DNA from: Acidobacteriota bacterium
GTDB taxonomy: Bacteria; Acidobacteriota; Terriglobia; Acidiferrales; UBA7541
NCBI GenBank assembly: GCA_003223325.1
Contig: QHYS01000017.1
Location: 1 to 64,000 of the forward strand
DNA length: 64,000 nt
Direction of reading: 5' to 3'
This document shows, one piece after another, positions 1-9,202 of the stretch (its first letter is position 1; each line of letters starts with the position of its first letter). A program made the translations under genes and the position numbers. The notes under the pieces are model-generated. The model made no database searches, was not told where the DNA came from, and was given only the letters and a program-made list of their open reading frames with translations.

Positions 1-454
1 GTGCCTGGTGGAAAATGGAAAATTTAAAAAAGGTAATCGCTCTACGCGTGTTACGGGCGAACGGGGATTGGGAAGAATACTGGACCAACGTGCATCAGGA
101 GGCTGCGTAAACTGACTCGCACTTTCAATTGCACCCGTAATAGGCAGTGATCTTGCAGCCAGGTTTGAATCGTGCCTCCCTTAGACGACACGGCCCCACT
201 CGAGCCCCGGCGGGGAGAAGTGCTCTCAGCTGATCCGCTAACACCTGCTGGGCCGTCGGGGAGAGCAAGAACCATCCCGATAGCACCTCACCGATGTTCA
301 TGCTCGACTTCACGTCTGCAGCGATAGACGCAAAGAAAAGCTAATTCTCAACGTAACAATTGCCAAACTCTATTGCGCGCCGCGGCCCCAGTAGAATGCA
401 AAGGGCACAGTCGCAAATGATTATATTGTGCTCAGTCTTCGATCTGAGTAGCGG
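1..454. other. Non-coding stretch, nothing recognised
   Basis: Short overlapping open frames on both strands have low-complexity translations, no convincing ribosome binding site and no family resemblance. I see no RNA gene or repeat here. Confidence 0.4.
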
Positions 455-1277
455 CTATGCGCCCTCAGTAAAGATTTTCCGCCGAGCAAAGCCCATCATG
501 GAGACCAATCCAGAGCCGAATAAACACGAGTGTTCCCGGCTCTGGAACAGGCGGAGCTTCGTTAATGTCAGACTGGAATTGAAAGGTGTCAACCGTGCCG
601 TCGCTCCAATTAATTGTCGCTCCGGTTTGAACGCTTCCGTCCTCGAATATTTGGCAGCCACGGTCTCCAGTACACGTATTGCCGTATGGATTGCTGTCGA
701 CATCCGAGTGGAAATTAATATTAATGCTTTGACCCGCTCTCCCATTTTGCGAACCGACGTCGATTTCATCCGATACTGAGTTTGGTTCCTGAATGAAGAC
801 AAGGTCAGAGAATCCGCTATTTGAATTCGAAACTGAAGGTCGGGGCGCTCGCTCCAATGAAGCTTACGCTCTACTGTCCTGTGGTAATAATCTAAGACTG
901 TTGAATCTACGTACATTTTCTGAAGTGGATATAACCAATGCCATAGGCTACCGAGAATTTTCAAGAACTTTCCTTTCTATATGCCAGATATTGGACATGC
1001 CAGGCGGCTGCACCGAACTGATAGTCGCAGAGGCGCTGGGGGCTGCCACATTTACCGTGCAGAGTTCGTCCGACGACACCGTGCAAATAATGATGGTTAT
1101 ACGAGTTGGGTTGGAGGTAGTGGCGGTAGGGGGCCCCTCAGCCACATCGGTAAAAGTGACTGTGTCGGCCCTAGCCGACCCAACTGCCAAAGACCCTACT
1201 GCCAAGCACGTCAGAAAAGCCCAACTCAGAACCCACGTTGCTGACGCATGGATAAGGCTGTGGTGCCGGGTTCTCAT
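455..1277 (-). pseudogene. Degraded PEP-CTERM sorting-domain protein
   Basis: Remains of a secreted PEP-CTERM protein, a family exported by Sec and then processed by an exosortase. Starting near 1277 one frame gives a signal peptide (hydrophobic stretch ending in ...GSARA) followed by DTVTFTDVAEGPP, a typical mature start. That frame stops at 948. The reading then moves to a second frame, returns to the first frame (857 to about 530) with an Asp/Gly-rich segment and the sorting motif VPEPGTLVFI, and finishes in the second frame as GSGLVSMMGFARRK, the transmembrane and basic tail. At least three frame changes are therefore needed. No exosortase is visible in the window. Family assignment is firm from the C-terminal motif; the middle of the protein is too eroded to describe. 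Confidence 0.7.
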
Positions 1278-1573
1278 ATCCGCCCCCAAAATGTGGAATT
1301 GGACTGAGAAACTGCCGAAGATCTCTAGCATGTTGCTCGCCGATGTCTGTTTTGTCAAAACACAAGACTTGCAGTGCGTTGCGAGGGAGACGGATATAGA
1401 AAAAGTTATAGAAAAAGGCTAACCCTGCCTACATGCCTATAGTGGATCATGTCACAGCGGCTGGACCCTCCAGACTCCCGTATCGTCTCTCGGGGTACCT
1501 GGGATGATGCCTACCGGCACATAAACATTAGTCAAGCGCAAATGGCTGCTACGCTAGAGCAGGAGGAATATAC
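1278..1573. other. Intergenic, nothing recognised
   Basis: About 300 bases between the PEP-CTERM remnant and a small gene. No coding frame, RNA or repeat is convincing. It ends with the strong ribosome binding site AGGAGG used by the next gene. Confidence 0.4.
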
Positions 1574-1840
1574 ATGAAAGACTTAGAGCGATGCAGCCTT
1601 TCACAATTAGACCTGCTATGCCAAAAAGTTCACGAAAACCCTTGTTCCACTTCCATCGAGGCTGACCAAGCTCGTGACCTGAGCAATGACAAGCGGAGCC
1701 TATTCCAGCGCATGCAGAAAGATTCCACGTCGTTCAAACAGCCGGGGCTTAACGATAAAAACATTGGAGAATCTCAAATCGAAGCCTTGAGACGGCGCAT
1801 GGTAGATTTTCTTGCTGCCACACCAGACCGTTGGAATTAA
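1574..1840 (+). CDS. Small hypothetical protein, 88 aa
   Basis: Not recognised. The 88-residue product is hydrophilic, has no signal peptide or membrane segment, and contains two Cys residues near the N-terminus (SQLDLLCQKV region). The C-terminal third (SQIEALRRRMVDFLAATP) would form an amphipathic helix. The case for a real gene rests on the strong AGGAGG site with good spacing before the ATG and on an open frame without stops. It lies alone among non-coding sequence, so it could also be a chance frame. Confidence 0.4.
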   Translation: MKDLERCSLSQLDLLCQKVHENPCSTSIEADQARDLSNDKRSLFQRMQKDSTSFKQPGLNDKNIGESQIEALRRRMVDFLAATPDRWN

Positions 1841-2069
1841 ATGGGAAAACGCAACCAGTAATTATGACCTTCGAAGGAAGTAGTGTCCGCAATTCTTGCC
1901 AAATCCACATGGGGGCAAATCCTACGCTTCTTCGATATTTGCGGCCAAGAAGCGGCAGTCACAAACTTCCTTTGTACAGTTCAGGAGCAAGCATCGTAAA
2001 CACTTCCGTTACCTGCGCCCGCAGATCTTCTTTTTATTTTGGTGGTAGAATCCGCCGCACGGAGAAAGT

Positions 2070-2447
2070 ATGTCGATTCAATGGGGACGCGTCCTACTTG
2101 CCGCTTTCCTAATGGAACTCGTCCTCTTCGCTATCGCGGTCCCGCTAAACCTGAGCGGGGCAGGGCGAGTTAATCTCTACGTGATTCCGCCAGCCGCGCT
2201 CATCGCTACGTTTGCTATTACGGTTTGGCTTGGACGCCGGATCAAGTCGAAGTTCGTGCTGCATGGCGTCCTCATCGGCGTCGTAGGCACGCTCATGTAC
2301 GTCGCTATCACTCGTGGGCAACCGGAACCGTGGCAATACGTGCTCGGCAACGCGTTAAAAGTTGCTGGTAGGGCCGCTGCCGGAATGGTCCTGGCGCAGC
2401 GTCAAGGTGCCGGACGGGAAATTAGCGATGATCGTTCACAAGTGTGA
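2070..2447 (+). CDS. Small integral membrane protein, 125 aa
   Basis: A small membrane protein of unknown role. Hydrophobic segments are at about residues 6-28, 36-55, 63-80 and possibly 88-105, predicting three or four membrane spans. A short basic loop (GRRIKSK) sits between the second and third. The C-terminus is polar. The ATG is preceded by GGAGAAAG. The last 20 bases overlap the start of the next gene, a small zinc-finger protein, so the two are probably co-transcribed and translationally coupled. No known transporter or enzyme motif is visible. Confidence 0.6.
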   Translation: MSIQWGRVLLAAFLMELVLFAIAVPLNLSGAGRVNLYVIPPAALIATFAITVWLGRRIKSKFVLHGVLIGVVGTLMYVAITRGQPEPWQYVLGNALKVAGRAAAGMVLAQRQGAGREISDDRSQV

Positions 2448-2679
2448 CCTTTGTGGTCAGGTGAAGGAGTGTCTCCAGAAGGAGATCGACCGCAAGGAAT
2501 ATGACATCTGCCGGGAATGCTGGAGTGAACTCCAGGCCAAGCTACAAGGCAAGGGTAGAGCCAAGGAGAGCAGAGAAATAGTTTTGCTTCCGCCTCCCAA
2601 AGAGCCGAACGAGGCTGAAGAGAAGCCGAGGCCGGGAGAGCCGCCCATTATTCGGGGCAGTTTTGACAGACCCAATTAG
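2428..2679 (+). CDS. Small CxxC zinc-finger-like protein, 83 aa
   Basis: An 83-residue soluble protein with two Cys pairs, CDLC (residues 6-9) and CREC (29-32), spaced like a treble-clef or zinc-ribbon knuckle. It probably binds one zinc. The C-terminal half is charged and proline-rich (LPPPKEPNEAEEKPRPGEPP), suggesting a flexible tail. I chose ATG 2428 over the longer frame start at 2362 because the family-like part begins right there and a GGGA site precedes it. The gene overlaps the upstream membrane-protein gene by 20 bases. The function is unknown. Confidence 0.55.
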   Translation: MIVHKCDLCGQVKECLQKEIDRKEYDICRECWSELQAKLQGKGRAKESREIVLLPPPKEPNEAEEKPRPGEPPIIRGSFDRPN

Positions 2680-2708
2680 CGGTACTCGTTGCCTCGATGG
2701 AGCATGTT

Positions 2709-3539
2709 TTATGGCTTCTTCCGGAAGTCAGGGCTGTGTTGCGCAAAGAGCCACTCGATTAGACCATATTCTACGTATGCATGTTCCCACACGTTGTGCC
2801 CGACGCCCGGATACTCCGTATATTTCACGTTACTACCGAGCTTCCGCAGTGTGGCGACTGTTTGACGTGGACCCGAGACGGGAACGCTTGTGTCGTCGGC
2901 ACCCTGGAAGACCCAGATTGGCAGACTCTTTATTTTTTTGAACTCAGCGGCAGCATATACCTTCCGAAACGGAAATTCTTTGATCGTCCCACTGGCACAA
3001 AGAGGCACAGCAGCAGCGAATAGATTCGGGTGCCGGATAATCATATCCCAGGTCCCAAAGCCGCCGAGCGATTGTCCGGTGAGGTAGCTTCGAGATTTAT
3101 CGATATTGAATTCACGCTCCAGCATGCCGACGATCTCCAACATCATCCGGGCCTCAGGCGATGACTCAGCGAGTTCGGGACCGCCCCAAGTCGTACCTTC
3201 AGGTGCTTGCGGTGCGACTACAAAAGCAGGGTGTTCGCGTTGGGCCTTTTCATAAGTCCAAACGTGAGACCCGTTCGTATTACCACCAGAAATCTGCTTC
3301 AAATTGTCAGTTCCGTTCCCTCCACCGCCATGCAGGTAGATGATAAGAGGATAAGAATGAGCGCGATCATAGCTCTGTGGAATAAAGAGACGATACGGCA
3401 TCACATTTCCGGCTGAATCCGTATACTGCCGGGCCAAAAAGCCGTCTGTTGTATCCTCTGCAAGCGAGGAACACGGAATAGAAAGTGTGCAGCACGAAAT
3501 GATGGAAATGATGGCCACAACTATCAGAAATCGTGTCAT
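2709..3539 (-). CDS. Secreted PHB-depolymerase-type esterase (alpha/beta hydrolase)
   Basis: A 276-residue exported alpha/beta hydrolase of the prolyl-oligopeptidase/PHB-depolymerase esterase group. The start MTRFLIVVAII opens a signal peptide; it is preferred over an upstream in-frame ATG because AAAGG lies just before it. The mature protein has the oxyanion-hole motif YLHGGGGNG, a nucleophile elbow GQSLGGFGTW (Ser), the acid in WVFQGADDTSVP, and the catalytic His in YPGVGHNVW. These proteins cleave esters such as feruloyl or hydroxyalkanoate esters outside the cytoplasm; the substrate cannot be read from sequence. It is transcribed alone, convergent with the small genes at 2.1-2.7 kb. Confidence 0.8.
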   Translation of the reverse strand: MTRFLIVVAIISIISCCTLSIPCSSLAEDTTDGFLARQYTDSAGNVMPYRLFIPQSYDRAHSYPLIIYLHGGGGNGTDNLKQISGGNTNGSHVWTYEKAQREHPAFVVAPQAPEGTTWGGPELAESSPEARMMLEIVGMLEREFNIDKSRSYLTGQSLGGFGTWDMIIRHPNLFAAAVPLCASGTIKEFPFRKVYAAAEFKKIKSLPIWVFQGADDTSVPVSGPRQTVATLRKLGSNVKYTEYPGVGHNVWEHAYVEYGLIEWLFAQHSPDFRKKP

Positions 3540-3727
3540 AACCCAACCTTTTGCTGCGCTGTGGCGTATCAAAACATGCTTCGAAATCTCTGTCTATGGT
3601 CACCTGTGGCTGATTTGTTGCGGATTTCACCGCCAATTAAATCTCGGGTCCAGGTCGGCGGCCTCCTTGGTGTAGAATCCGCGCGACCTGCTCGTCAAGC
3701 AAAGTAAAACCTCGTGGAGGAAACGCA

Positions 3728-4201
3728 ATGAAGCACACAATCGATACCCTGGTGAGTCAATTCGAGCGGGGTAGTCTGACCAGACGACAACTAGTCCAAG
3801 CCCTGCTCATGGTCGCGGCTTCGCCTGCACTGGCGCAAGAACGTCCGGTGGGTGCATTCCGTCCAACTGGCATCGACCATGTTCAGATTACAGTCACAGA
3901 TCTCAAAGCAACTCAGCAGTTTTACGAAAAGCTGTTCGGGGTGACGACCACCTCTCCCAATCCAACACAATTGAGTCTTAGATTCGGGTCGGCGGGTAAT
4001 ACTATCAGCGTGCATAGTGAAAGCGGCCCAATTAAGCCGATTGACCACTTCGGGATTGCAGTCGAAGACTTTTCCACGGAAGCAGCGCTTGCGACCGTCA
4101 AGCGCGTTGTGCCGGGTATGAAAGCGGAGACGAATGGGACATCAGTTTTTGTGATAGGGCCGGATGGTGTTCGCGTCCAGATTGTGCCTGCAAGGAAGTA
4201 A
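3728..4201 (+). CDS. Secreted VOC (glyoxalase/dioxygenase-fold) protein
   Basis: A 157-residue protein of the vicinal oxygen chelate fold. Residues 1-36 form an export-like leader (ERGSLTRRQLVQALLMVAA...ALAQ) with a paired Arg, reminiscent of a Tat signal. The single VOC module follows: GIDHVQITVTDLKATQQFYEKLFG contains the first metal-ligand His, and a second His-containing strand IDHFGIAVED lies at about residue 105. The end (GPDGVRVQIVP) is the usual last strand. One module is half of a typical active site, so it would act as a dimer. A close paralogue with the same leader lies at 53.9 kb. GGAGG precedes the ATG. Substrate unknown. Confidence 0.75.
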   Translation: MKHTIDTLVSQFERGSLTRRQLVQALLMVAASPALAQERPVGAFRPTGIDHVQITVTDLKATQQFYEKLFGVTTTSPNPTQLSLRFGSAGNTISVHSESGPIKPIDHFGIAVEDFSTEAALATVKRVVPGMKAETNGTSVFVIGPDGVRVQIVPARK

Positions 4202-4258
4202 AGTACTTTTGTTAGTGGGACAGTTTGAGTTGCTGTCTTCTTCTATTGGGAGGTCTAT

Positions 4259-4330
4259 ATGAAGCGCACACGGACCCTCGGATCAGCCGGTAGGAACGTG
4301 ACGATAGTCGTTAGCTTTCGGTGTAGTTAG
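4259..4330 (+). pseudogene. Possible aldo/keto reductase N-terminal remnant
   Basis: Right after the VOC gene there is a good GGGAGG site and an ATG opening a 23-codon frame beginning MKRTRTLGSAG. This resembles the first residues of aldo/keto reductases (MKxRxLGxxGxxVSxxG), but it stops at once and no further reductase sequence follows. It is either the stub of a deleted gene or a chance match. Confidence 0.3.
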
Positions 4331-4420
4331 CTTTATCCAGCAACAAACATCATAAAGTTAGCGCAAACCGGGGCAGCAGGAAATGGCGGACGCAGTAAAG
4401 GAGAGCGAAAGCATACGCGA

Positions 4421-4446
4421 TGTTGACATAAGAGTATACGTCAACA
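4421..4446. repeat. Perfect 7-bp inverted repeat, 12-nt spacer
   Basis: TGTTGAC (4421-4427) is answered by GTCAACA (4440-4446). A palindrome with this spacing could be a regulator operator or a small RNA hairpin. It lies in the gap between the VOC gene and the convergent EamA transporter. Confidence 0.45.
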
Positions 4447-4453
4447 TAATCCG

Positions 4454-4505
4454 TTATTCGAACAATCGCCCTAAGGTACTCCTACTTTCCAGATCGTTCG
4501 AATAA
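4454..4505. repeat. Imperfect 14-bp inverted repeat, 24-nt loop
   Basis: TTATTCGAACAATC (4454-4467) pairs with GATCGTTCGAATAA (4492-4505), with one G-T type mismatch. It follows directly on another palindrome, so the whole 85-base segment looks structured. It could be a bidirectional terminator, an operator pair or a mobile-repeat end. Confidence 0.45.
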
Positions 4506-4604
4506 ACAGGTTCGAAGGCGAAACCCCTAGGTTCATCACTTTGACAAGGGCTTTGAGCGGGTGTTGCGGGGACGCGGGCACGAGCCAGCCTGCCGAGTTC
4601 CGAT

Positions 4605-5564
4605 TCAGTTTTTCAGGAAATTACGCGTATCCTCAACGGCGAATGTTGCTATCGGTTTCTTCACTGGTTGCATAGTCGTGATCACTACCACACTGGTCAG
4701 AACAAACAGAGTCCCCAGAATCGTTCGCAGACCAAGCCCTTCGCCGCCCAGGAAATATCCCAGCAGCACGGCCACAACCGGATTGACGTATGCGTAGGTA
4801 CCGACTTTGGTCGGTGACTCGTGGTCAATCAGCCACACGTAGGCGGTAAACGCGATGATAGAACCGGCGACAATCAGGTAGGACAACGACAGCCACGTTG
4901 CGCGTGAGACCGCCCCTGGATGGAAGTGACGAAATTCGCCGAGCGCGGCAGACGTGAGAGTCAGCAACACTCCTCCGGCGAGCATCTGCGCCCCCGAGCT
5001 CATGACCTTGGAAGTTGGAAGCGGCAGCTTGCGCGTAAGCGCCGCCGCCACCGACCAACCTATAGATGCAACGATTAGTGCCACCGCACCCGCACTGTCG
5101 ATCGGCTGCCCACCCAGGCTCAATGAACGACTCATCAGCACTGCTACGCCGCCAAGACCGATCAAGAGCGCCAAGGCCAAGCGAGCGGTGAGCTTTTGCG
5201 TTCGCAGCAAGATGATTTCTGATAGGGCCATAAACGCCGGGATCGTAGCCATGATGACCGCGGCCATGCCCGAAGGCACGCGCTGCTCGGCCCAGAACAA
5301 CAGCCCATAGTCGAGGACGAAGATCAAGATCGCAAGTAAAAATGCCGACATCCATTGTCGCCCGCTCGGTGAGCGCTCGCCCCGCGCGGTCATCCAGCAG
5401 TAAAGAACGAGTCCTGCAGCCAGGAACCGCATCGCCGCGAGAAGGAACGGCGGAACTTCGCGGACGCCAACGCGAATGGCAAGAAATGTAGATCCCCACA
5501 CAAAGTAGATAATCGCGAAAGCCAACAGAGTCTTCCACGCCGGGGAAGAGGTTTGGGTTTCCAT
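4605..5564 (-). CDS. EamA/DMT-family membrane transporter (YedA-like)
   Basis: A 319-residue inner-membrane protein with about ten hydrophobic spans arranged as two EamA repeats (about residues 12-145 and 158-298). The first helix motif IIYFVWGSTFLAIRVGVREVPP and the mid-protein FWAEQRVPSGMAAVIMATIPAFM are typical of drug/metabolite transporters such as YedA. These usually export amino acids or small metabolites; the substrate is not deducible. An AAGGATCTGCT segment precedes the ATG. It is monocistronic, convergent with the VOC gene and divergent from DoxX. Confidence 0.85.
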   Translation of the reverse strand: METQTSSPAWKTLLAFAIIYFVWGSTFLAIRVGVREVPPFLLAAMRFLAAGLVLYCWMTARGERSPSGRQWMSAFLLAILIFVLDYGLLFWAEQRVPSGMAAVIMATIPAFMALSEIILLRTQKLTARLALALLIGLGGVAVLMSRSLSLGGQPIDSAGAVALIVASIGWSVAAALTRKLPLPTSKVMSSGAQMLAGGVLLTLTSAALGEFRHFHPGAVSRATWLSLSYLIVAGSIIAFTAYVWLIDHESPTKVGTYAYVNPVVAVLLGYFLGGEGLGLRTILGTLFVLTSVVVITTMQPVKKPIATFAVEDTRNFLKN

Positions 5565-5809
5565 AGCAGATCCTTACAGCACTCTACCAGCAACGAATCC
5601 TGTGGGTTAATTAGGTGCGTCCTGGGCTTCCGTACCTTGTAGCCTTGCAAGCTGGAGGGCTCTATCGTGCTGAAGCTCAAAGGCAGTCCACCGAAGGGCG
5701 CGGGCCAATACATGTATAATACCGGGCCGTTAAGTCGCGGGACCTAGGCGCCCGCGCGGCCTTTACGGGTCAATTTTTAAGTCCTTTCGCATTTGAGTGC
5801 GGAGGCTCT

Positions 5810-6280
5810 ATGGCTGATTATGCAACTACGAAATCGTTCGAAACACGGAGCAAGGTACGGGGCTCAGAGCCCCGATTGAGCGACGCCGTTTGGGCTTACA
5901 CCATCTTACGCCTCTCCTTCGGCGCCAATATCATGCTGCACGGTGTGAGCCGCCTTCTGGCCGGGCATGCTGCATTCCTGGCCTATCTGAATCATTATTT
6001 TGAAAAGACTCCCGCCGTCCCGGCGAGCCTGTTGCCTGCGTTCGCCTGGGTGCTGCCGCCGGTGGAAACTACACTGGGTCTGCTGCTGTTTTTCGGGTTG
6101 TTCACGCGATTCGCGTTAATTGCCGGCGCGCTGGTTCTGACCGCATTGGTCTTCGGCACAAACCTCGCGCAGGATTGGAATGTCGCCGGACTACAACTGC
6201 TCTACGCCTTCCTCTATTACTACTTGCTGGTTCATCGCGAGCAAAACGTGGTTTCCTTCGACGGGATCCTGGGCCGATGA
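5810..6280 (+). CDS. DoxX-family membrane protein
   Basis: A 156-residue protein with four membrane spans (about residues 30-48, 72-98, 103-120, 126-142). The segment LRLSFGANIMLHGVSRLLAG and the later PPVETTLGLLLFFGLFTRFALIAGALV match the DoxX family, which includes quinol-oxidase accessory subunits and proteins of unknown redox role. The N-terminus is a 25-residue polar extension. GGAGG precedes the ATG. It sits 65 bases upstream of pyruvate phosphate dikinase in the same direction and may share its transcript. Confidence 0.75.
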   Translation: MADYATTKSFETRSKVRGSEPRLSDAVWAYTILRLSFGANIMLHGVSRLLAGHAAFLAYLNHYFEKTPAVPASLLPAFAWVLPPVETTLGLLLFFGLFTRFALIAGALVLTALVFGTNLAQDWNVAGLQLLYAFLYYYLLVHREQNVVSFDGILGR

Positions 6281-6345
6281 ACCGCACTTACCTGTCTGCG
6301 CATCAACGGAATAGAAGGAAATAAGTTCAAGAGGACAAAATACAC

Positions 6346-9036
6346 GTGAAATACGTTTACTTCTTTGGCGCGGGCAAAGCGGAAGGCACCGGCGATATGA
6401 AGGAGATTCTCGGTGGCAAGGGCGCGGGACTTGCCGAGATGACGCGTATCGGTCTTCCGGTTCCGTACGGCTTCACCATCAGCACAGCATGCTGCGATTA
6501 CTACCTGAAACACAACCATAAGCACCCGCCGCGGCTGCGGTCGGAGGTGGAGAAGAATCTCTCACGGCTAGAGCGCGTGGTGGGGAAGAAATTTGGCGAT
6601 GCCCGGGACCCGCTGCTCGTGAGTGTGCGCTCAGGTTCGGCCCGTTCCATGCCGGGGATGATGGAAACGATCTTAAATCTGGGCCTGAACGATCAGAGTG
6701 TGGAGGGCTTGGCCCGGCGGACGAATAATGCGCGCTTCGCTTGGGACGCGTATCGGCGCTTCGTGCAGATGTATGCCACTGTGGTAACTGGTTTGCCCAA
6801 AGAAGAACTCGAGGGGCGGCTGCGAGCGTTGAAAGAGCGGCTGAAGGCCATGGACGACACGCAAGTGGGGGCGGAGCATTGGCAGAAACTCGTGACGGAA
6901 TATAAGCACTATTTCAAAGAAAAAAAGGGCCAGCCTTTTCCGGAAAATCCTGCAGAGCAACTCTGGGGCGCGATCGGCGCAGTATTTGAATCATGGATGG
7001 CTGAAAAGGCCGTGACCTATCGCCGCGTCGAACACATTACCGGCCTTCTCGGAACCGCGGTAAACGTGGTGCAAATGGTGTTCGGAAATACGGGCGATAA
7101 CTCGGGTACGGGAGTTTGCTTTACGCGGGATCCCTCGACGGGCGAGAAAAGCTTTTACGGAGATTTTCTTGCCAATGCGCAAGGTGAGGACGTTGTAGCG
7201 GGTATTCGCACGCCTGTGCCGTTGCGTGAACTGGAGCGGAGGATGCCGAAAGTTTATAAACAACTCGACCGCGCCCGGCAAATGCTGGAGAAGCAATATC
7301 GCGATATGCAGGATATGGAGTTTACCGTCGAGGACGGGAAGCTTTACATGCTGCAAACACGCACCGGCAAGCGCGCGCCGGCCGCCGTCTTCCGTATTGC
7401 CGCAGATATGGTGCAGGAAGGTTTGATCAAGCGCGAGGAAGCCATCGAGCGTATCCAGGCGCAGGATATTGAGCGGCTGTTTTATCCGGTCATTGCGTCT
7501 ACGGTCCCTCGGCAGGAATTGGTGCAGCGAAAAATCTGCACCGGAGTCAATGCTGTTCCTGGAGCCGCAGTGGGCCGAGCTGTTTTTATGGCACACGAGG
7601 CCGAGGAATGGGCCAAGAAGGGCGAAAGAGTCGTCCTCGTTCGGCGCGAGACGAGCCCGGAAGACGTGGGTGGTATGGCCGTGGCGCAGGGCGTGCTCAC
7701 GGCGACGGGCGGCAAGACCAGCCACGCGGCAGTCGTGGCGCGCGGCTGGGGGAAATGCTGCATCGTGGGCTGCGAAAAGTTGTTTATTGACTATGCAGCC
7801 AAGCAGATGTCCTCGAACGGCCGCGTTGTTCGTCAAGGTGATTGGATCACTCTAGATGGCAATGACGGCACGGTTTATGCCGGCCAGGTCCAGTTGGCTT
7901 CACCACAAATGCCCAAGCACTACCACACGGTGCTCGAATGGGCTGACGAAATTCGCAAACTGGGGGTTCGCGCGAATGCGGATACGGCGCAAGATGCCCG
8001 TAAAGCCCGCGAAATGGGCGCAGCGGGAATCGGGCTTTGCCGCACCGAACATATGTTCTTCAAAGACTTCGAGCACCCGGAACGCAGCGCAGACCGTCAA
8101 CTCGCCATTCAGGAAATGATCATTGCCGATAGCCGGGAGGCGCGGCAGAGGGCGCTCGACCGGCTTCGGCCGTTTCAGCGCGGCGACTTCATGGGAATCT
8201 TCCGCGCCATGGACGGCTATCCAGTGACGATCCGCTTGATTGATCCGCCGCTGCATGAATTCGTGCCCCATGACGCGGAGAAGCAAAAGGAGCTAGCGCA
8301 GAAGATCGGCCTGGCGCCGGAAGTGGTGGCGCGTCGCGTGGAGCAACTCAGCGAATCAAATCCCATGCTGGGCCACCGCGGCTGTCGCTTGCTCATCACT
8401 TACCCGGAAATCCTGGATATGCAAGTGGGTGCGATCATCGAGGCGGCCCTGGAATGCCGCAAGGAGGGAATTAAGGTTATCCCGGAGATCATGCACGCGC
8501 TCACGATGGATAGAAAGGAGCTGCAGATTCTCGTCGACGAGACGCGGCGCATCGCGGATAACCTGATCCAGAAGGCTGGCATTAAACTCGAATATCTGGT
8601 GGGCACCATGATTGAGTTGCCGCGCGCCGCTCTGCTGGCAGACGAACTCGCAGAGCCTGCTGAGTTTTTCAGCTTTGGCACCAATGACCTTACACAAACC
8701 GTAATGGGGCTCTCGCGCGATGATGCCAGCCGCTTCCTGCCCGAATATCTGGACGAAACAAAAGCGGCCATCTTCAGCACGGATCCCTTTCAGACGCTGG
8801 ACCGAGCGGGCGTGGGCATGATGGTGGAATGGGCCATCCAGCGAGGTAGGTCTAGGCGTCCGAAGCTCAAGGTGGGCATCTGCGGCGAGCACGGCGGCGA
8901 TACCGAGAGCGTCAAATTCTGTTATCGCGTGGGGATGGACTACGTCAGCGCTTCGCCATTCCGTGTGCCAATCGCGCGGCTAGCTGCTGCACAAGCGATC
9001 ATCGAGGATAAGCGCAGCAAGCGCCCACGCCGGTAG
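6346..9036 (+). CDS. ppdK: Pyruvate, phosphate dikinase
   Basis: An 896-residue enzyme interconverting pyruvate + ATP + Pi and PEP + AMP + PPi in the cytoplasm. The length fits the family (about 870-900). The ATP-grasp domain starts with GGKGAGLAEM and contains VSVRSGSARSMPGMMETILNLG. The swivelling phosphohistidine domain has TGGKTSHAAVVARGWGK with catalytic His460. The C-terminal PEP/pyruvate TIM barrel ends with the catalytic Cys846 in GICGEHGGD. Translation starts at GTG 6346 behind GAGG; the frame is open throughout. In anaerobic or facultative bacteria it serves PPi-linked glycolysis or gluconeogenesis. No regulatory protein (PDRP) gene lies beside it. Confidence 0.96.
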   Translation: MKYVYFFGAGKAEGTGDMKEILGGKGAGLAEMTRIGLPVPYGFTISTACCDYYLKHNHKHPPRLRSEVEKNLSRLERVVGKKFGDARDPLLVSVRSGSARSMPGMMETILNLGLNDQSVEGLARRTNNARFAWDAYRRFVQMYATVVTGLPKEELEGRLRALKERLKAMDDTQVGAEHWQKLVTEYKHYFKEKKGQPFPENPAEQLWGAIGAVFESWMAEKAVTYRRVEHITGLLGTAVNVVQMVFGNTGDNSGTGVCFTRDPSTGEKSFYGDFLANAQGEDVVAGIRTPVPLRELERRMPKVYKQLDRARQMLEKQYRDMQDMEFTVEDGKLYMLQTRTGKRAPAAVFRIAADMVQEGLIKREEAIERIQAQDIERLFYPVIASTVPRQELVQRKICTGVNAVPGAAVGRAVFMAHEAEEWAKKGERVVLVRRETSPEDVGGMAVAQGVLTATGGKTSHAAVVARGWGKCCIVGCEKLFIDYAAKQMSSNGRVVRQGDWITLDGNDGTVYAGQVQLASPQMPKHYHTVLEWADEIRKLGVRANADTAQDARKAREMGAAGIGLCRTEHMFFKDFEHPERSADRQLAIQEMIIADSREARQRALDRLRPFQRGDFMGIFRAMDGYPVTIRLIDPPLHEFVPHDAEKQKELAQKIGLAPEVVARRVEQLSESNPMLGHRGCRLLITYPEILDMQVGAIIEAALECRKEGIKVIPEIMHALTMDRKELQILVDETRRIADNLIQKAGIKLEYLVGTMIELPRAALLADELAEPAEFFSFGTNDLTQTVMGLSRDDASRFLPEYLDETKAAIFSTDPFQTLDRAGVGMMVEWAIQRGRSRRPKLKVGICGEHGGDTESVKFCYRVGMDYVSASPFRVPIARLAAAQAIIEDKRSKRPRR

Positions 9037-9095
9037 ATAGCGCGCTTCGAGGTATGCCTGAGAACCCGCGTTGAGTCTTCAGCGACGAATCGGCA

Positions 9096-9193
9096 TGTCA
9101 TTCTGAGGAGTCTCCCGGGGCGGACGACGAAGAATACCTCTTGGCATGGTCCTTTTGGCAGAGAGATTCTTCGCTGCGTTCAGCTCAGAATAA
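9096..9193. repeat. Dispersed palindromic repeat (TGTCATTCTGAG family)
   Basis: A left end TGTCATTCTGAGGAG (9096-9110) and a right end CTCAGAATAA (9184-9193) form imperfect terminal inverted repeats around about 75 bases containing GAAGAAT and GATTCTTCG. A better preserved copy of the same ends is at 26739-26898. It fills the gap between ppdK and the convergent hydrolase gene and may act as a transcript hairpin. Confidence 0.6.
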
Positions 9194-9202
9194 TAGCGCC
9201 AG

